NCBI GenBank assembly: GCA_019054805.1
Contig: JAHQIY010000005.1
Location: 3,641,501 to 3,705,500 of the forward strand
Direction of reading: 5' to 3'
DNA from: Brachionus manjavacas
Lineage: Eukaryota; Rotifera; Eurotatoria; Ploima; Brachionidae
Length of the DNA: 64,000 bases
This document shows, piece by piece, positions 22,601 to 33,855 of the stretch. The stretch's first letter is position 1. Every line of letters begins with the position of its first letter. The position numbers and the translations under genes were made by a program. Under the pieces are notes generated by a model, which was given only the letters and a program-made list of their open reading frames with translations, was not told the DNA's origin and made no database searches.

Positions 22601-24860
22601 TTGAAAAAGGCTTTTTCCAACTATGAAATATTAGAATGGGAACACTTTTTCATTAATTTAGGACTTGATCTTCCAGACTTAAATGCATTGGACACAAATG
22701 ACATTTTTCTTAGACCATTAGTAGATTATGATGAAAGAGAATCTGAATTGGCTTTAAAAATTCTTAATTCGAATGTAAATTTGGTCAATTTTATTAAGCT
22801 TCTTCCAATTAAATGCTCAATGGAGTCATGTTCAATAAAGCACCAAACGGTACATCTTAATTCAATACATTTGCCTAATTCTCATTGCATTAAAGTTCCC
22901 TACCATGCCATGAATTTAGCAGAAAAAATGGGAATACACACAAAACTAAATACGAGTTTATGCATAAATTCTTTAGAAGCATTGGTATTAGAAAATAACA
23001 AATTCTCTGATGAGTACTTGAAATGGTTCGCTAGATTACAAGAAATTTCAGGAGACTTTTTTTTTGAGGATGATATCCAGCACAAAAAGTTGATATGTCT
23101 AAAGAATTTATATCAAGAAAAAGAATTTTATTCTCCTAATCAAGTCTATGTGAGCGGTAATAATCAGGTGATAGAAATCCTTGGAAAATACAAAACAGTC
23201 ATAAACGAAAAATTGAATAGAGAATTTTTAGAATTTGAACATTTATTGATAAAATTGGGATTTAAAAATGAACCAAATATACAGGATCTAATTGAATTGA
23301 TTTTTTTGATGGATCAAGATGAAGAAATATTTTTTAACCAAAATTTTTTGGGCAATGTAACTTTTAAAGGACAGAATGCGTTAAAATCAATTTATTTATA
23401 TTTGGAAAATTTACTTCAAAAAAAGCAAACATTTACCAGCCGATCAACTGGGAAACAAGATTGAATTTAAAGGAAATAATTAATAATTCATTGGACAAAT
23501 ATTTAAATGAATTAAAATCACTGCCCGTTTTGACTGTTGATAATAAATTAATTCGAAGTGAAATTTTAAAAGAAAAAATTTTAGTAGCGTCCTTGAATGA
23601 TCAGGTAAGCAAATTGTTTCAAAAGAAAATTCAAGCACTTATTTTGTATGCAATAGTGAAGTTGCTATGAATTGTCCATTTTTAATGTCAATAATAGGAT
23701 GTATTTATTTGGAGCCCAATTCTGTAATAAGATTGTCTCATCAGACTAACAACATGGAGATAATTTATCCATTGATTACTGAAATGGTCAAAATCAATTC
23801 AGATTTAGAAAAAATTGAAATTTTGAATGTTGTTTATATTGGAGCCGATTTGGTTTATGATCCTCTTTTAAATAGAATTCGAAAAAAAGATATTCATTTA
23901 ATTGATTCACTAAAAACTCTTAGTTTACACTCATTTGATTCTTTGCTTTTAGATAACGATACTTTACTTTGCTCAACTAAACTATCAAATAAAAGTGGAT
24001 TTATGTCTGTTTACCAGAGAGGACTGGGAGAATTGTTGAGTCTAAATTTCCCAAATGAGAATATCGAACAAAAACTTAATTGTTGCATCCAAAATTTGGA
24101 TAGAAATTTTGAAAGCCTAAGACAAAGATTCCACAATTGGTCAAAGGGATCAACAGAAGATTCATTTTATGACATGGATCAAATTTCCTTTCTAGAAAAA
24201 AAAAATTTGCCAAATGATCATGTAGCGGCAAATAAAAATAATAGTTTGAGTGAGGAAAAATTATACAAACAAAGAATTTTGCAAATTATTAGTAAACTAC
24301 CTGGTATAAATAGACCTAATGAGTATCATATAAGAAAAAAATATAAAAGTAATATGTCATCTGATAGATTGATCGAGATCGGTAAAAAAGCCGAAACATT
24401 TTTTTATCACTTTCTAAATTTTATCTACCCCGGATCGTTTGAATGGGTTTCATCGTTAAAAAAAGGAATTTTTATCAATAATTTTGGCTTTGATGATAGA
24501 TTAGGCTATGATTTTGTAGTCAACTTTGATAATAAGAAAATATTTTCGCCACAAGGCAAAAAGTGTTTAATTGAAGTAAAAGGATTCGGCGATGAATGGC
24601 AAGGAAATTTTTTCTTTACTAAAAAACAATTAAATGCATTTAAACTTGCTGAAAAAGCTGATGATACAGATTATATAATTGTCGTAATAGATAATTTAAA
24701 CAATTTGTCTAAGGCAAGAATAGCGGAGATTTTTTGCCTAAATGAAAATCCAGATATTTTGCGTCTCGAATCAGAAGTCTTTAAAGCAAGTATTTATCTG
24801 AGAACAAGTGACTTTGGGTCTTCGAGCAATTTTTCGTCATTGTCAGATATTTTAAATTGA
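16631..24860 (+). CDS. NO VEIN/sacsin-like GHKL ATPase with C-terminal DUF3883, copy B
   Basis: The most complete copy, about 2,010 codons. Exon 1 is 16631-19973, the intron 19974-22164 and exon 2 22165-24860. Residues about 130-470 look like armadillo-type helices; 553-600 form a charged coiled coil. The GHKL ATPase domain has an N box (ELIQNVDDA, about 678), a G1 box (NEKGF) and a G2 box (IGNKGLGFKSVF, about 735), as in sacsin and plant NO VEIN. The C-terminal about 170 residues match DUF3883, with GYDFVV (24504) and LIEVKG (24567) giving the D...ExK pattern of the PD-(D/E)xK nuclease fold. Breaks: one T missing at 18864-18868 (six in copy A), one A missing near 23418-23424, and a frame change at 23605-23660 shared with A and F. 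A possible poly(A) signal is at 24976-24981. The cellular role is unknown; family members are linked to chaperone-like or nucleic-acid processing roles, and catalysis here is inference. Confidence 0.75.
19974..22164 (+). other. 2.2-kb intron of NO VEIN-like copy B
   Basis: Same intron as in copy A, with the same splice sites and phase 2, differing by scattered substitutions and short A/T indels. The same GC-richer block (20940-21090) and ACGTATAA palindrome occur. The fusion with Helitron 4 in copy F begins at the equivalent of 21244 in this intron. Confidence 0.7.
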
Positions 24861-25282
24861 ATTTTAGCTTTTCTATGTAGCTTGAAAATAATTCAAAATT
24901 TATCTTCAATTTTTTATTGTTAAAAAGACGGTGCTCTTTCCCATTAAAACTTAATTTTGAAGATAAAGAAAATTAAATAAAAAATTAAAAAATCCATTTT
25001 TTGTAGAATTTTTTATTGACTTTTTGAGAGAAAATTCGTATAAAACATAATTGATTATAAAAGTTACCTTACAACTTTAGTTTTACAATAAGATCGTTCG
25101 TAATAAGAGTAGAGTTTCACTACGGCATGGTGGGGATTATATAAACACTAAAAGGCGTATTGTTTGTTCAAAATGTGAATCTTCAGACCTTTTTTAATAA
25201 AAAAATAAAAAATTTTAAACACATTCTTTATTGAGTTATAACAGAATTCAGAGATCGAATTTATATGATATATATGAGATGA
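24861..25282. other. 3' flank of NO VEIN-like copy B
   Basis: Non-coding, shared with copies A, C, D, E and F. It ends in an AT-rich filler (ATATGATATATATGAGATG, about 25263-25281) that replaces about 730 bp present in copy A, including the 5' part of the LINE. Confidence 0.6.
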
Positions 25283-25370
25283 ATAAAACTCTGAAAAATC
25301 TTCTGGACCGGACACAATGCATCCTTTGATGCTTAAATATAGCAATAAAGCATTCTCTTTTGCGTTTTAA
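25283..25370 (+). mobile_element. 88-bp LINE scrap flanking Helitron 1
   Basis: Nearly identical to 14949-15036 of the LINE beside copy A (encodes the SSGPDTMHPLMLKYSNKA block). It stops exactly at TTTTAA, where Helitron 1 begins. The remainder of the LINE is not found on the far side of any Helitron in the window. Confidence 0.9.
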
Positions 25371-25435
25371 TCCTCTTATATATAATTACGAAAAAAAGTT
25401 GTTTGTTTGATTGTGTAACCAACTTTGCAAATAAG

Positions 25436-25457
25436 CGTCGGAGACCGAAGGTCGACG
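25436..25457. repeat. GC-rich hairpin near the Helitron 5' end
   Basis: CGTCG (25436-25440) pairs with CGACG (25453-25457) and ACC (25444-25446) with GGT (25450-25452), leaving a GAA loop. Present in all five Helitrons about 65 bp from the 5' end, in otherwise AT-rich DNA. A role in 5'-end recognition is possible but unproven. Confidence 0.5.
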
Positions 25458-25504
25458 GCGCGTTTTGCACCTCTTGATGTCCCATTCTGACGAAAATTGC
25501 CAAC

Positions 25505-25735
25505 TCGCCATGTCGTTGCAATGGAAGTCTATGGGCCCTTGGGAAAAAATTGGTCTAATAATGAATTTGCGAATTGAGGGGATATTAAAGTGTTTTTCGG
25601 GTAAATCGAGTGTGTTGATTACGAATATGACCTTTGTTTTTCATTTGGAGTTGAAGGAGGGCCGTGGGGGTTATTTTTAGGCTTTTTGGGCAATTTAAAC
25701 GAATGTGTAGAGGCCGTATTGCAACGACATGGCGA
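25505..25735. repeat. 18-bp perfect inverted repeat in the Helitron 5' region
   Basis: TCGCCATGTCGTTGCAAT at 25505-25522 is the exact reverse complement of 25718-25735. The 195-bp interval is GC-richer than the surroundings. The same arrangement is present in Helitrons 2 to 5. It may be a captured element with its own inverted ends or a structural part of the transposon. Confidence 0.75.
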
Positions 25736-26003
25736 TTTTCTTACGAAATCTGAATTATGGACATAAAATTACTCAGAAATGGTTTTTAAGTTGGTATGCC
25801 TTTGAAAGGCGGGAGCTGTAGACGCTCCTGTTCAATTTTTGCCTTAAATTAAGTCTGAGTGAAAAAAAGTGGGAATAAAGTTTTTTCTGTACAAATCGAT
25901 GCTGCTGATTACGAATATGTGCTTTGTCTTTGCGTAGGTGTTGAAAGCGGGGCGTGGAGGCTGTTTATGAATTTTTTGGGATTTAATCGAGTGTATAGGG
26001 TGC
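25586..26003. repeat. Degenerate direct repeat pair in the Helitron 5' region
   Basis: About 130 bp at 25586-25716 resembles 25876-26003. Shared words include GATTACGAATATG, CTTTGT, GTTGAA and TTTTTTGGG, in the same order. The repeats are about 290 bp apart and clearly diverged, so the duplication is older than the array. Confidence 0.65.
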
Positions 26004-26717
26004 CTAATGCAATGAATCTTTATTTGAAAATTTATAAAAATTTGAATAATCTTCCCAAAAATAAATTGATATTTATTTTAATGGACTTTAAAAATTTTAA
26101 AGAAATTGTTAACTTTATATTATTTTTTTCAATTTTAAAAATTTAAATCTTTAATATATTTTAAAGATTGTAAAATTTCAAAATCACAATATTTATTACA
26201 AATTCGAATTTTTATTAAATTAGTAATTAATAACTTATATTTTTTTGGATAAAAATGTTTAATTTCAAAAATTACGAAATATTAATTTAATTATAATTAA
26301 GTTTATCATTAAATTAAATGATTTATTTAAACCTTATACAGTTTTTAAAATTATTTTATTTTTTTGTATAGTAAAATTTAAATGTTAGAAATTTTTTTAA
26401 TATAAATTGGTTTTTAAAGTTTTGAAAAAAATGTGTTCATTATTTTAAAAAATTTAAATCCATTGAATTATTATTTCGAATTAATTATTTATTATTAAGT
26501 TTTGTTTAAATATTTCCTTCCTCTATTTAAATAAATTTTTATTATTATTTTTAACAAATATTTTAATATTATTTTTTAATTATTAAAAAAAATTTTTTTG
26601 AAGTTTAAATCATTATTAATGATCTTATCAAATTATTAAAATTTTCAATCAAAATATATTAATTTATTTTTTAATATTAGACAATAGAACAATCAAATAT
26701 TTACCAAATAAATTAAA

Positions 26718-29700
26718 ATGCCACCAAGTAATCAAATTATTGTAAATTACTTTTTAATATTTATATCTTAATAGAAACCGTATTTTCAACAAACGATGAT
26801 GAGACAATAAAAGAGTTGTTCAGTCTTTGCACCGTAAATGCTTGGTCTAATTTAGAAATGGAACGTCAGTTCCAGCAACGAACAAGTCGAAGACTAACTT
26901 TTAAGACCTTAAAAGCGAGATTTAATGGTAAAATATTAATTTTGATAGAGTTAAAATTAAACATTTTATTTTAGTAATTATCCAAGCATTGGAACAACCA
27001 CTGGAACAAACCAATAATAATCAGCGTCCAGGAACATCGGCATCATTTGCAACTCAAGTTACAATAAGTGAGGCTGAGCCAATGAGTATTCAACATGAGT
27101 GCCAACTTGATCATCAGATGACTTCTTTGAATCACCAAGAAGCTATTGCTGATATGACCTCAGAGCTTGAACTTAGTTACTTTTTTATATATGTAAAGTA
27201 TAATTATATTAATTGTGTTCTTTAGGTCTTAGTTTTTCTCAACAAGACGAAACATCAGATTTTAATTTAAATGAGACTGTAAATACCCCTGAAACATCAA
27301 ATTTGAGACGACCTGGCAAACCAACAAGTTCGAGGCAAAGGAGAAGATCGCCATTAACTATTGAATCGGTGAACAGACTAAACGAGATTCCGCTGATTAA
27401 TAATAGACTATCAGCTACAACTCCGATTCGTACAAGAAGAAATTTAACCATTCAACTTGAACGGATGGGCACAGCTTCATTTGGGGAAGCACAAAGAGTG
27501 ATTATCACGAGAGCGATGCGCGAAAGAATTAGACGCGCAAATAAGAGTGATGACCAAACTCAAGAACGTTTATTATCTCATTTAAATCGTCAACCTGTCT
27601 TAAGGGCTAATGAAACACCTAATACAGATAATCGTCTTTCTCTTCAGGTTGAGAGACAGAGAAATCGATTAGCAAACGAGACTCCTGAAGTAGCAAATAA
27701 TCGTGTATCTATTGAGGCTGAGAGGCAAAGAAATCGTCGAGCAAATGAGACTGCTGAGCAGCGCGAGAAACGGTTAATGTATCAAAGAGACTACCGAGCT
27801 CGCATCAGAGAGAACGAAACGCCCGAAGAACGTTTACATAGACTCGGTTTAGTTAATGAAAGAAGGCGTGAAAACCGAATTAATCGTCCTTTTTATATGG
27901 AATGGAATATAGATAGGGAAAATGCGATTGAAATTGACAATCAAGGCCAGTTGGAACATGCCTGCCAATATTGCAATGCCTTATACTGGCCAAAGGAAGT
28001 CAATCGAAGCGGCAATTACATTCTTTGTTGTGAAAGGAACAAGATTGTAGTGCCAATTATTGATCAATTTCATCCGACATTAATTCAGTTAGTAAATCCA
28101 GTTAACGATGCACAATGGCAATTAAGCGCAGAGTTTATGATGAATATACGCCAATACAACTCACTTTTTGCAATGGCAGCGGTAAAGTCAAATTTTGATC
28201 CCGAAGACTTGGATAATGTTCTAAATGATATGACACGTTTCAATGAAAGGCGTAATAATCGATTGCCTTATCTTTATAAAGTACATGGTTCTGTTTACTA
28301 CCGCATCCCTCCAATGTTTAATGGACCTAATGGTAATTTGAATCTAAGAGCTGCACAGTATCTTATGTTAGATTCAGATCGAGCTATTGTTGAAAGTATG
28401 CTTGTGAATGGGACTAAAAGCGGTCTAAATATTAATGAAGATATTGTTCAACTTTTAAATCAGATGATGACTAACTCAAATCCACTCAAGCAGTTATTTT
28501 TGACTAATCGCGAAGTTCTTCATCAGCAAAATCAACAAGATCCTTTTACTGTTCAAATGTGGATTACCCGATTTGTTCCGCATAATGTCAATGTACCGGT
28601 TAATGCAAGCGGAAGAAGACAAATTGCTGATTTTGCAGTGAACGGTGAAATTGCAGCCGTTTTTAACGATCAAGACGGTTTGCCTGACGATGGAGTGATT
28701 GTTTATGCCCAAGCAAGACAACTAAATTTGCCTCTAATAAATATTGTACCACAACGTCCAAATAACCATATGCAAAGCATTGACTTGAGGAACCCAAATT
28801 GTGATCCTATGTGTTTTCCATTGCTTTTTCCATATGGTGAATCTGGCTATGATGAACGTTATCAACATAATCAAGTTCATTTGACTACAAATTCAAGAGT
28901 TACTTTGAAAGAATTTTACAAGCATCGTTTACACTTTCGATTGAATTGTCACAATTCTATTTTTAAAATGAGCAAATTATTTCAAGAATATGTGGTTTGT
29001 TCATGGATTAAAATAGAAAAGAACAATTTAAAATTTCTTCGTATGAATCAAGCACGTTTAAGAATAATGGACTATCGGGGCATAATGGATCGTGTTAATG
29101 GTAATTATAATCTTGAAGAAAGAATTGGAAGGGCTTATATTCTACCATCGACGTTTGATGGCAGTGATAGAGCCATGAAACAACATTATTTCGATGCATT
29201 GGAATTAGTTGGAAGATTTGGTAAAGCCGATTACTTTATAACATTTACGTCAAATCCCAGCTGGCCTGAACTTCAACAAACTCTGGCTGCAGGTCAGCCA
29301 TATTTATCTCGGCCTGACATGTGTTCCAGAATGTACAATTTGAAGTTCCGTGAGTTCTGGAACGATCTGAACACCGAACACAAGATAGGAGTGGTAGAGG
29401 CTTATGTTCGAGTGAAGGAATATCAAAAGAGAGGACTTCCACATGATCATATGCTGTTGTGGATGCGAGAAAACGATAAACCATCCACTCCGGAACTAAT
29501 CGATCAGGTTATATGCGCCGAAATTCCAGATCCCGTTACTGACAGAGAGTTATACGAGCTTGTAAAATCAAAAATGATCCATGGACCGTGCTTGCCAAAT
29601 AGCTCATGTATGAAGCAATTTGGTAACCGTTGCTCAAAAGGATTTCCAAAGCATTACAGTGAAACAACGGTCATGAGATTAAATAACTATCCACTGTATC

Positions 29701-32700
29701 GGAGACGGAATAATGATAGAATGGTAACGGTGAGAGGCCATGTACTTGATAACAGATATGTGATTCCATATAATCCTGCGATGCTCAAAAAGTTTCAATG
29801 CCATATTAATTTGGAATATTGTGGCAATTTGAGTTCGATGAAATATATCTTCAATTATGTGTGCAAAGGAAATGATCGTGTCAATGTTCAAGCTCATGGT
29901 ATGAATAACAATATGCCTTTTGCAAATCGAGGACTTACACGAGACGAGTTTGTACAGATGAATCAACGTCAAACTGTTGACAATAGGCAAATCGATTTTA
30001 TTGAGAATGATGATTATGATGTTCAAATTAATCATGATGTTGACAATAATTTAGCTATGGAAGATGATGAGAATGATAATCAAGTTGCAAATCATGATGA
30101 AGGTGAAAATGGTCGTGATCAAGAAAATGATAACATAACTGATAATGGTGACAATGTTCAAGCCGCTAACAATGGTCAAAATAATGATGAAATCTATGAT
30201 GAGATCAGGACATATGAGCGGAAGAGATATGTCAGTTCAATTGAAGCTTTCGATAAGATTATTGGCTTCAAACGTCATGAGATATCTCATACTGTTATTC
30301 ATTTGTTAATTCATCTTGAGAACCGGCAAAATGTTGTTTTTGTTCAAAACAATATTCAACAAGTGGCTAACAATGTACCAAGAACAATGTTGACCGAATT
30401 TTTTGAATTGAACACACGTAGCCAGCGTGCAAACCAATATCTTTACAAAGAAATAGTCATCCATTATCGATTTGATGCGATTAACAAACAATGGATTGAA
30501 CGTGTTCAAGTGAACAGGGCTGAAAGAATAATTGGCCGTATACCTTTTATTCATCCAAATAATCGAGAGCTCTTTCATTTGAAGCTATTGTTGTTACACG
30601 TTCGAGGACCTAATTCTTATTTGTACTTAAAAACTGTTGATGGACAAGTGTATGCTACATTTGAAGAGGCTGCCCGTGCGCGTAATCTTGTTGAAAACAA
30701 TCAACAATGGTACACAATTTTGGAAGAGATTTGTCGAGCTGAACTACCATATAGGATAAGGTAAATATATTTATTAAGGAATTTTAATTCTACTTTATTT
30801 ATTGTCTTTTAATTAGATTTTTGTATGTATCAATTTTATATCACAATAATCCTGCCAACCCGAATGCATTCGAACTGTGGGAAGCATTTAAAGATCCAAT
30901 GTCTGAGGACTACAGACATGAAATTGGTGATGCCAAATATCATAAGGCACTTGGTGTAAGAAATCAAACAAATTTTGGAAATAAATAAATAATTAAATTT
31001 GCTTTTTTTTAGCACATTAGATTTATATTGGAGTCTTTTGGCAAGGTGTTAGAGGACTTCGATTTGCCAATTCCAGATGATCGTGGTTTGCAGTGGCGCA
31101 CCAGAGATATGCCACCAAATATGGGAGAATTAACTCCTGAACAACATACAGAAAGGGCACATCATCTGAATTTGACACTCAACATTCAACAAAGGGTAAA
31201 TTTTTGACATTATTTTTTACTTTTTTCATTTAATTCATTTAGAATGCGATCGATGTTGTTTTAGAAGCTGTTAATAGCAATGACCCAGGATTAAATAAAA
31301 GTTTTTCTTGGACGGTCCAGGAGGCACTGGAAAAACATATGTTATTAATGTAATTTTCAAAAATTTTTTATTTAAACAAATATATATTTAATTCTTTGAT
31401 TTTGAAGCTATTGTTTCATCGATTGAAACAACATAATATGAAAATGATTGCTACAGCTTTTACCGGAATCGCTTCTTCGCTGTTGATTGGTGGTGGCCGT
31501 ACAATGCACTCCAGATTTAAAATACCCATTCCTACTCATATGGGTGTTACAAGTAACATCATGGTGCATTCTGAACAAGCCCAAGAACTTCGAGAATGCC
31601 GATTATTTGTTATTGACGAGGCTTCAATGGTCTCCAGAGCAATGTTGGAGTGCGTTGATCGTTTGTTACGCGACATTATGCAGCAACCCAATATTCCTTT
31701 TGGCGGCAAACCAATACTGTTAACTGGCGACTTTAGACAATGTTGTCCAGTGTCGGACAATGAAAATATTGAAGCTGGCATACTAATGTGTCTAAAAAAT
31801 TCTCCATTATGGCCGTTGTTTACCCAACTCGTATTGACCGAAAACGTGAGGGCTGATCCCAATGAACATGAGTTTAAGAACTGGCTTATGGATATTGGAA
31901 ACGGCCGAAGTCGTATTTACGATGGTCAATATATGGTAAAGCTTCCCGATAGAGTTGTATGCAGAAACAATATTGTAAATCAAGTGTTTGGCGATGTTCC
32001 TTTAAACTTGGATCAACAAAATCGTTTGAATAATGCAATTTTGTGTCCAACTAACAGAGACTCACTTGAAATCAATGAAGTTATTTTGGAAAGATTGGTT
32101 GGTGATAATCATGAATATTTGTCAGCAACAAGCATAGTAAATCGTCAGACTGGAATTGTTGATGATGTTGACGATAATCCAATCGAGGAAGCATTAAGAG
32201 CAACACCAAACGGATTCCCACCACACAAATTGAACATCAAAGTGGGAGCTATTGTTATGCTCATAAAAAATTGGTCTGTTGCATTTGGATTGTGCAATGG
32301 TACTCGATTACGTGTAACTCAATGCAATCAGTTCAGTATCAGATGTTCTGTGTTGACTGGACCTCAACAAGGTCATGAATTCGTTTTGCCACGAACTGAA
32401 TTCAGATCAAATCAAACTGATGCTGGTGTTTGGCTCCGTCGGATTCAATTTCCGTTCCGACTGTCATTTGCTATGACTATAAATAAATCTCAGGGCCAAA
32501 CATTCAATAATGTTGGTTTGCTACTTCGCCAACCAGTGTTTTCACATGGTCAACTGTATGTAGCTGCTTCGAGAGTCCGTAACTTTGATTCGCTATGTAT
32601 TTTGGTAGACACACATTTATATGGTTCAAATCGACAAGGTGAACTGAAACTTACTCGAAATGACAATGGTGTTTATACAAGAAATGTGGTTTTCAGAGAA

Positions 32701-32712
32701 ATTTTGAATTAA
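26718..32712 (+). pseudogene. Helitron 1 Rep/PIF1-like helicase (one frameshift)
   Basis: Eight exons with short GT-AG introns: 26718-26727, 26775-26927, 26975-27175, 27226-30760, 30817-30955, 31013-31195, 31243-31349, 31408-32712. The phases agree. All domains described for element 2 are present. Element 1 has T5 instead of T6 in AAAAGTTTTTCTTGG (about 31311), which shifts the frame immediately before the Walker A motif and would remove the helicase. A poly(A) signal AATAAA is at 32742-32747, 30 bp after the stop. Either inactive or an assembly miscall of a homopolymer. Confidence 0.88.
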
Positions 32713-32907
32713 ACTCTAAATTTAATATTTATATATTTTTCAATAAATATATTAAAAATAAAATTTATTAAATCAACTTCAAATTTTAAATAATTATTTT
32801 TTAGTCAACAAAATTTTAATTTCATTCTAATACAGTACCGATTTGACAAGTGGATTTTTAACGTAAATTTACGTAAATTTACGTAAAATTACTTTGTAAC
32901 AAATTGG

Positions 32908-33273
32908 AAATTTACGTATATTTACGTAAATTAACGTAAAAATTGGTAAAAATGAAAATGCCAAAAAAAGCCCGATTTTTTGAATTTTTTATTATTTTCT
33001 AATAAATTTTGAAAAAATTAGTTTCTATTTATTATCAAATTTTACCAAAAGTTATTTTTTTTACTAATTTTGCGTAAATTTATGTAAATAATGGTAAAAT
33101 ATGGTAAAATATGGTAAAAAATACTTTTTGATAAAATTTGATTTAATAAATAGAAACTAATTTTTTAAAAAATTATTAGAAAATAATAAAAAATTCAAAA
33201 AATCTGGCTTTTTTTTGGCATTTTCATTTTTACCAATTTTTACGTAAATTTACGTAAATATACGTAAAATTAC
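32908..33273. repeat. Long inverted repeat (foldback) in Helitron 3' region
   Basis: Left arm 32908-33062 and right arm 33115-33273 are reverse complements with few mismatches. Both contain the blocks ACGTATATTTACGTAAAT, GGTAAAAATGAAAATGCC and TTAGTTTCTATTTATTA. The loop of about 50 bp carries repeated ATGGTAAAAT. It is either a nested foldback MITE or a hairpin belonging to the Helitron. Counterparts: 42948-43314 in element 2 and 52992-53357 in element 3. Confidence 0.85.
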
Positions 33274-33824
33274 TTTTTATATTCACATGTGTCTAAATCT
33301 CAAAAAATCTGGACTAAAAATTAAAAACAGATATGAATTAATTTTTAACCTTTCCCTTTATTCAATTTACATTAGAAGACCATTTTTATTTTATAAACAT
33401 TTAACAAATTAAAAAAAAAACAACATAAATTTACCTAAAAAACTAATTCAGATAAAAGAAATATAATCATAATTTCAAATATTGGTAATTTTTTTGTTGT
33501 GGAAAAAAATGGAAAAATGCAAATAAATCGCAGAGCTTAAAAAGTTGTTGTTTCGCTCTATAATTGCCCGAAAAGTACAATTTTTACATTCAAAAACTCA
33601 TGAAGAATTAATTTAAAATAATTTATTAAAATTTTATCAAGTAAAATAATCAATGTCTTTGGCAAAACTTACTTGAACATCAGAATTAAAATTTCTTAGT
33701 ATTGTAATCTCTTTATCACTTAATAGAGACCTTGATCAGTGATTAAAATCGCAAATAAAATAGTCCAATTAGCGAAGCAGCTAGGACCTGTATAAAATCT
33801 GCAAGATTTTAGTTCTATCTCGGA

Positions 33825-33849
33825 GGAATAGAAAGGCAGATAGAGCTAG
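33825..33849 (+). other. Helitron 3' terminal motif and CTAG end
   Basis: The stem arm AGATAGA and the CTAG terminus, preceded by arm TCTATCT about 25 bp upstream. Helitron 3' ends are typically a hairpin followed by CTRR; this fits, though the 17-nt loop is long and the stem AT-rich. Confidence 0.6.
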
Positions 33850-33855
33850 TAGATA

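Larger units (their letters stand above)
25371..33849 (+). mobile_element. Helitron 1 (8,479 bp)
   Basis: Rolling-circle transposon. The 5' end is TCCTCTTATATATAATTACG directly after LINE sequence ...TTTTAA; the 3' end is CTAG (33846-33849) followed by T. A 7-bp stem TCTATCT/AGATAGA with a 17-nt loop ends 2 bp before CTAG. Copy A has the unoccupied site ...TTTTAA|TTAATA, so insertion was between A and T, as is standard for Helitrons, with no target duplication. It contains one spliced Rep-helicase gene (26718-32712), a structured 5' region (25371-26717) and a 3' region with a long inverted repeat (32908-33273). The 3' side is not the rest of the LINE but a second piece of the NO VEIN-like gene. 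Confidence 0.92.
32713..33849. other. Helitron 1 3' non-coding region
   Basis: Non-coding. It contains several ACGTAAATTT repeats (32871-32888 and around), a long inverted repeat (32908-33273), AT-rich DNA, and the terminal hairpin and CTAG end. Confidence 0.7.

Noticed and set aside
25465-25680. 71-codon frame in the Helitron 5' region, repeated in every element
   Set aside because: It starts at a non-ATG codon, overlaps the inverted and direct repeats and resembles no protein; conservation is explained by recent copying.
27213-27225. Start of the large Helitron Rep frame at 27213
   Set aside because: There is no ATG there; these bases are the end of an intron, and the exon begins at 27226 after TTTAG.
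32865-32895. ACGTAAATTT repeats as a telomere or satellite array
   Set aside because: Only a few copies, confined to the Helitron 3' region and part of the foldback neighbourhood.
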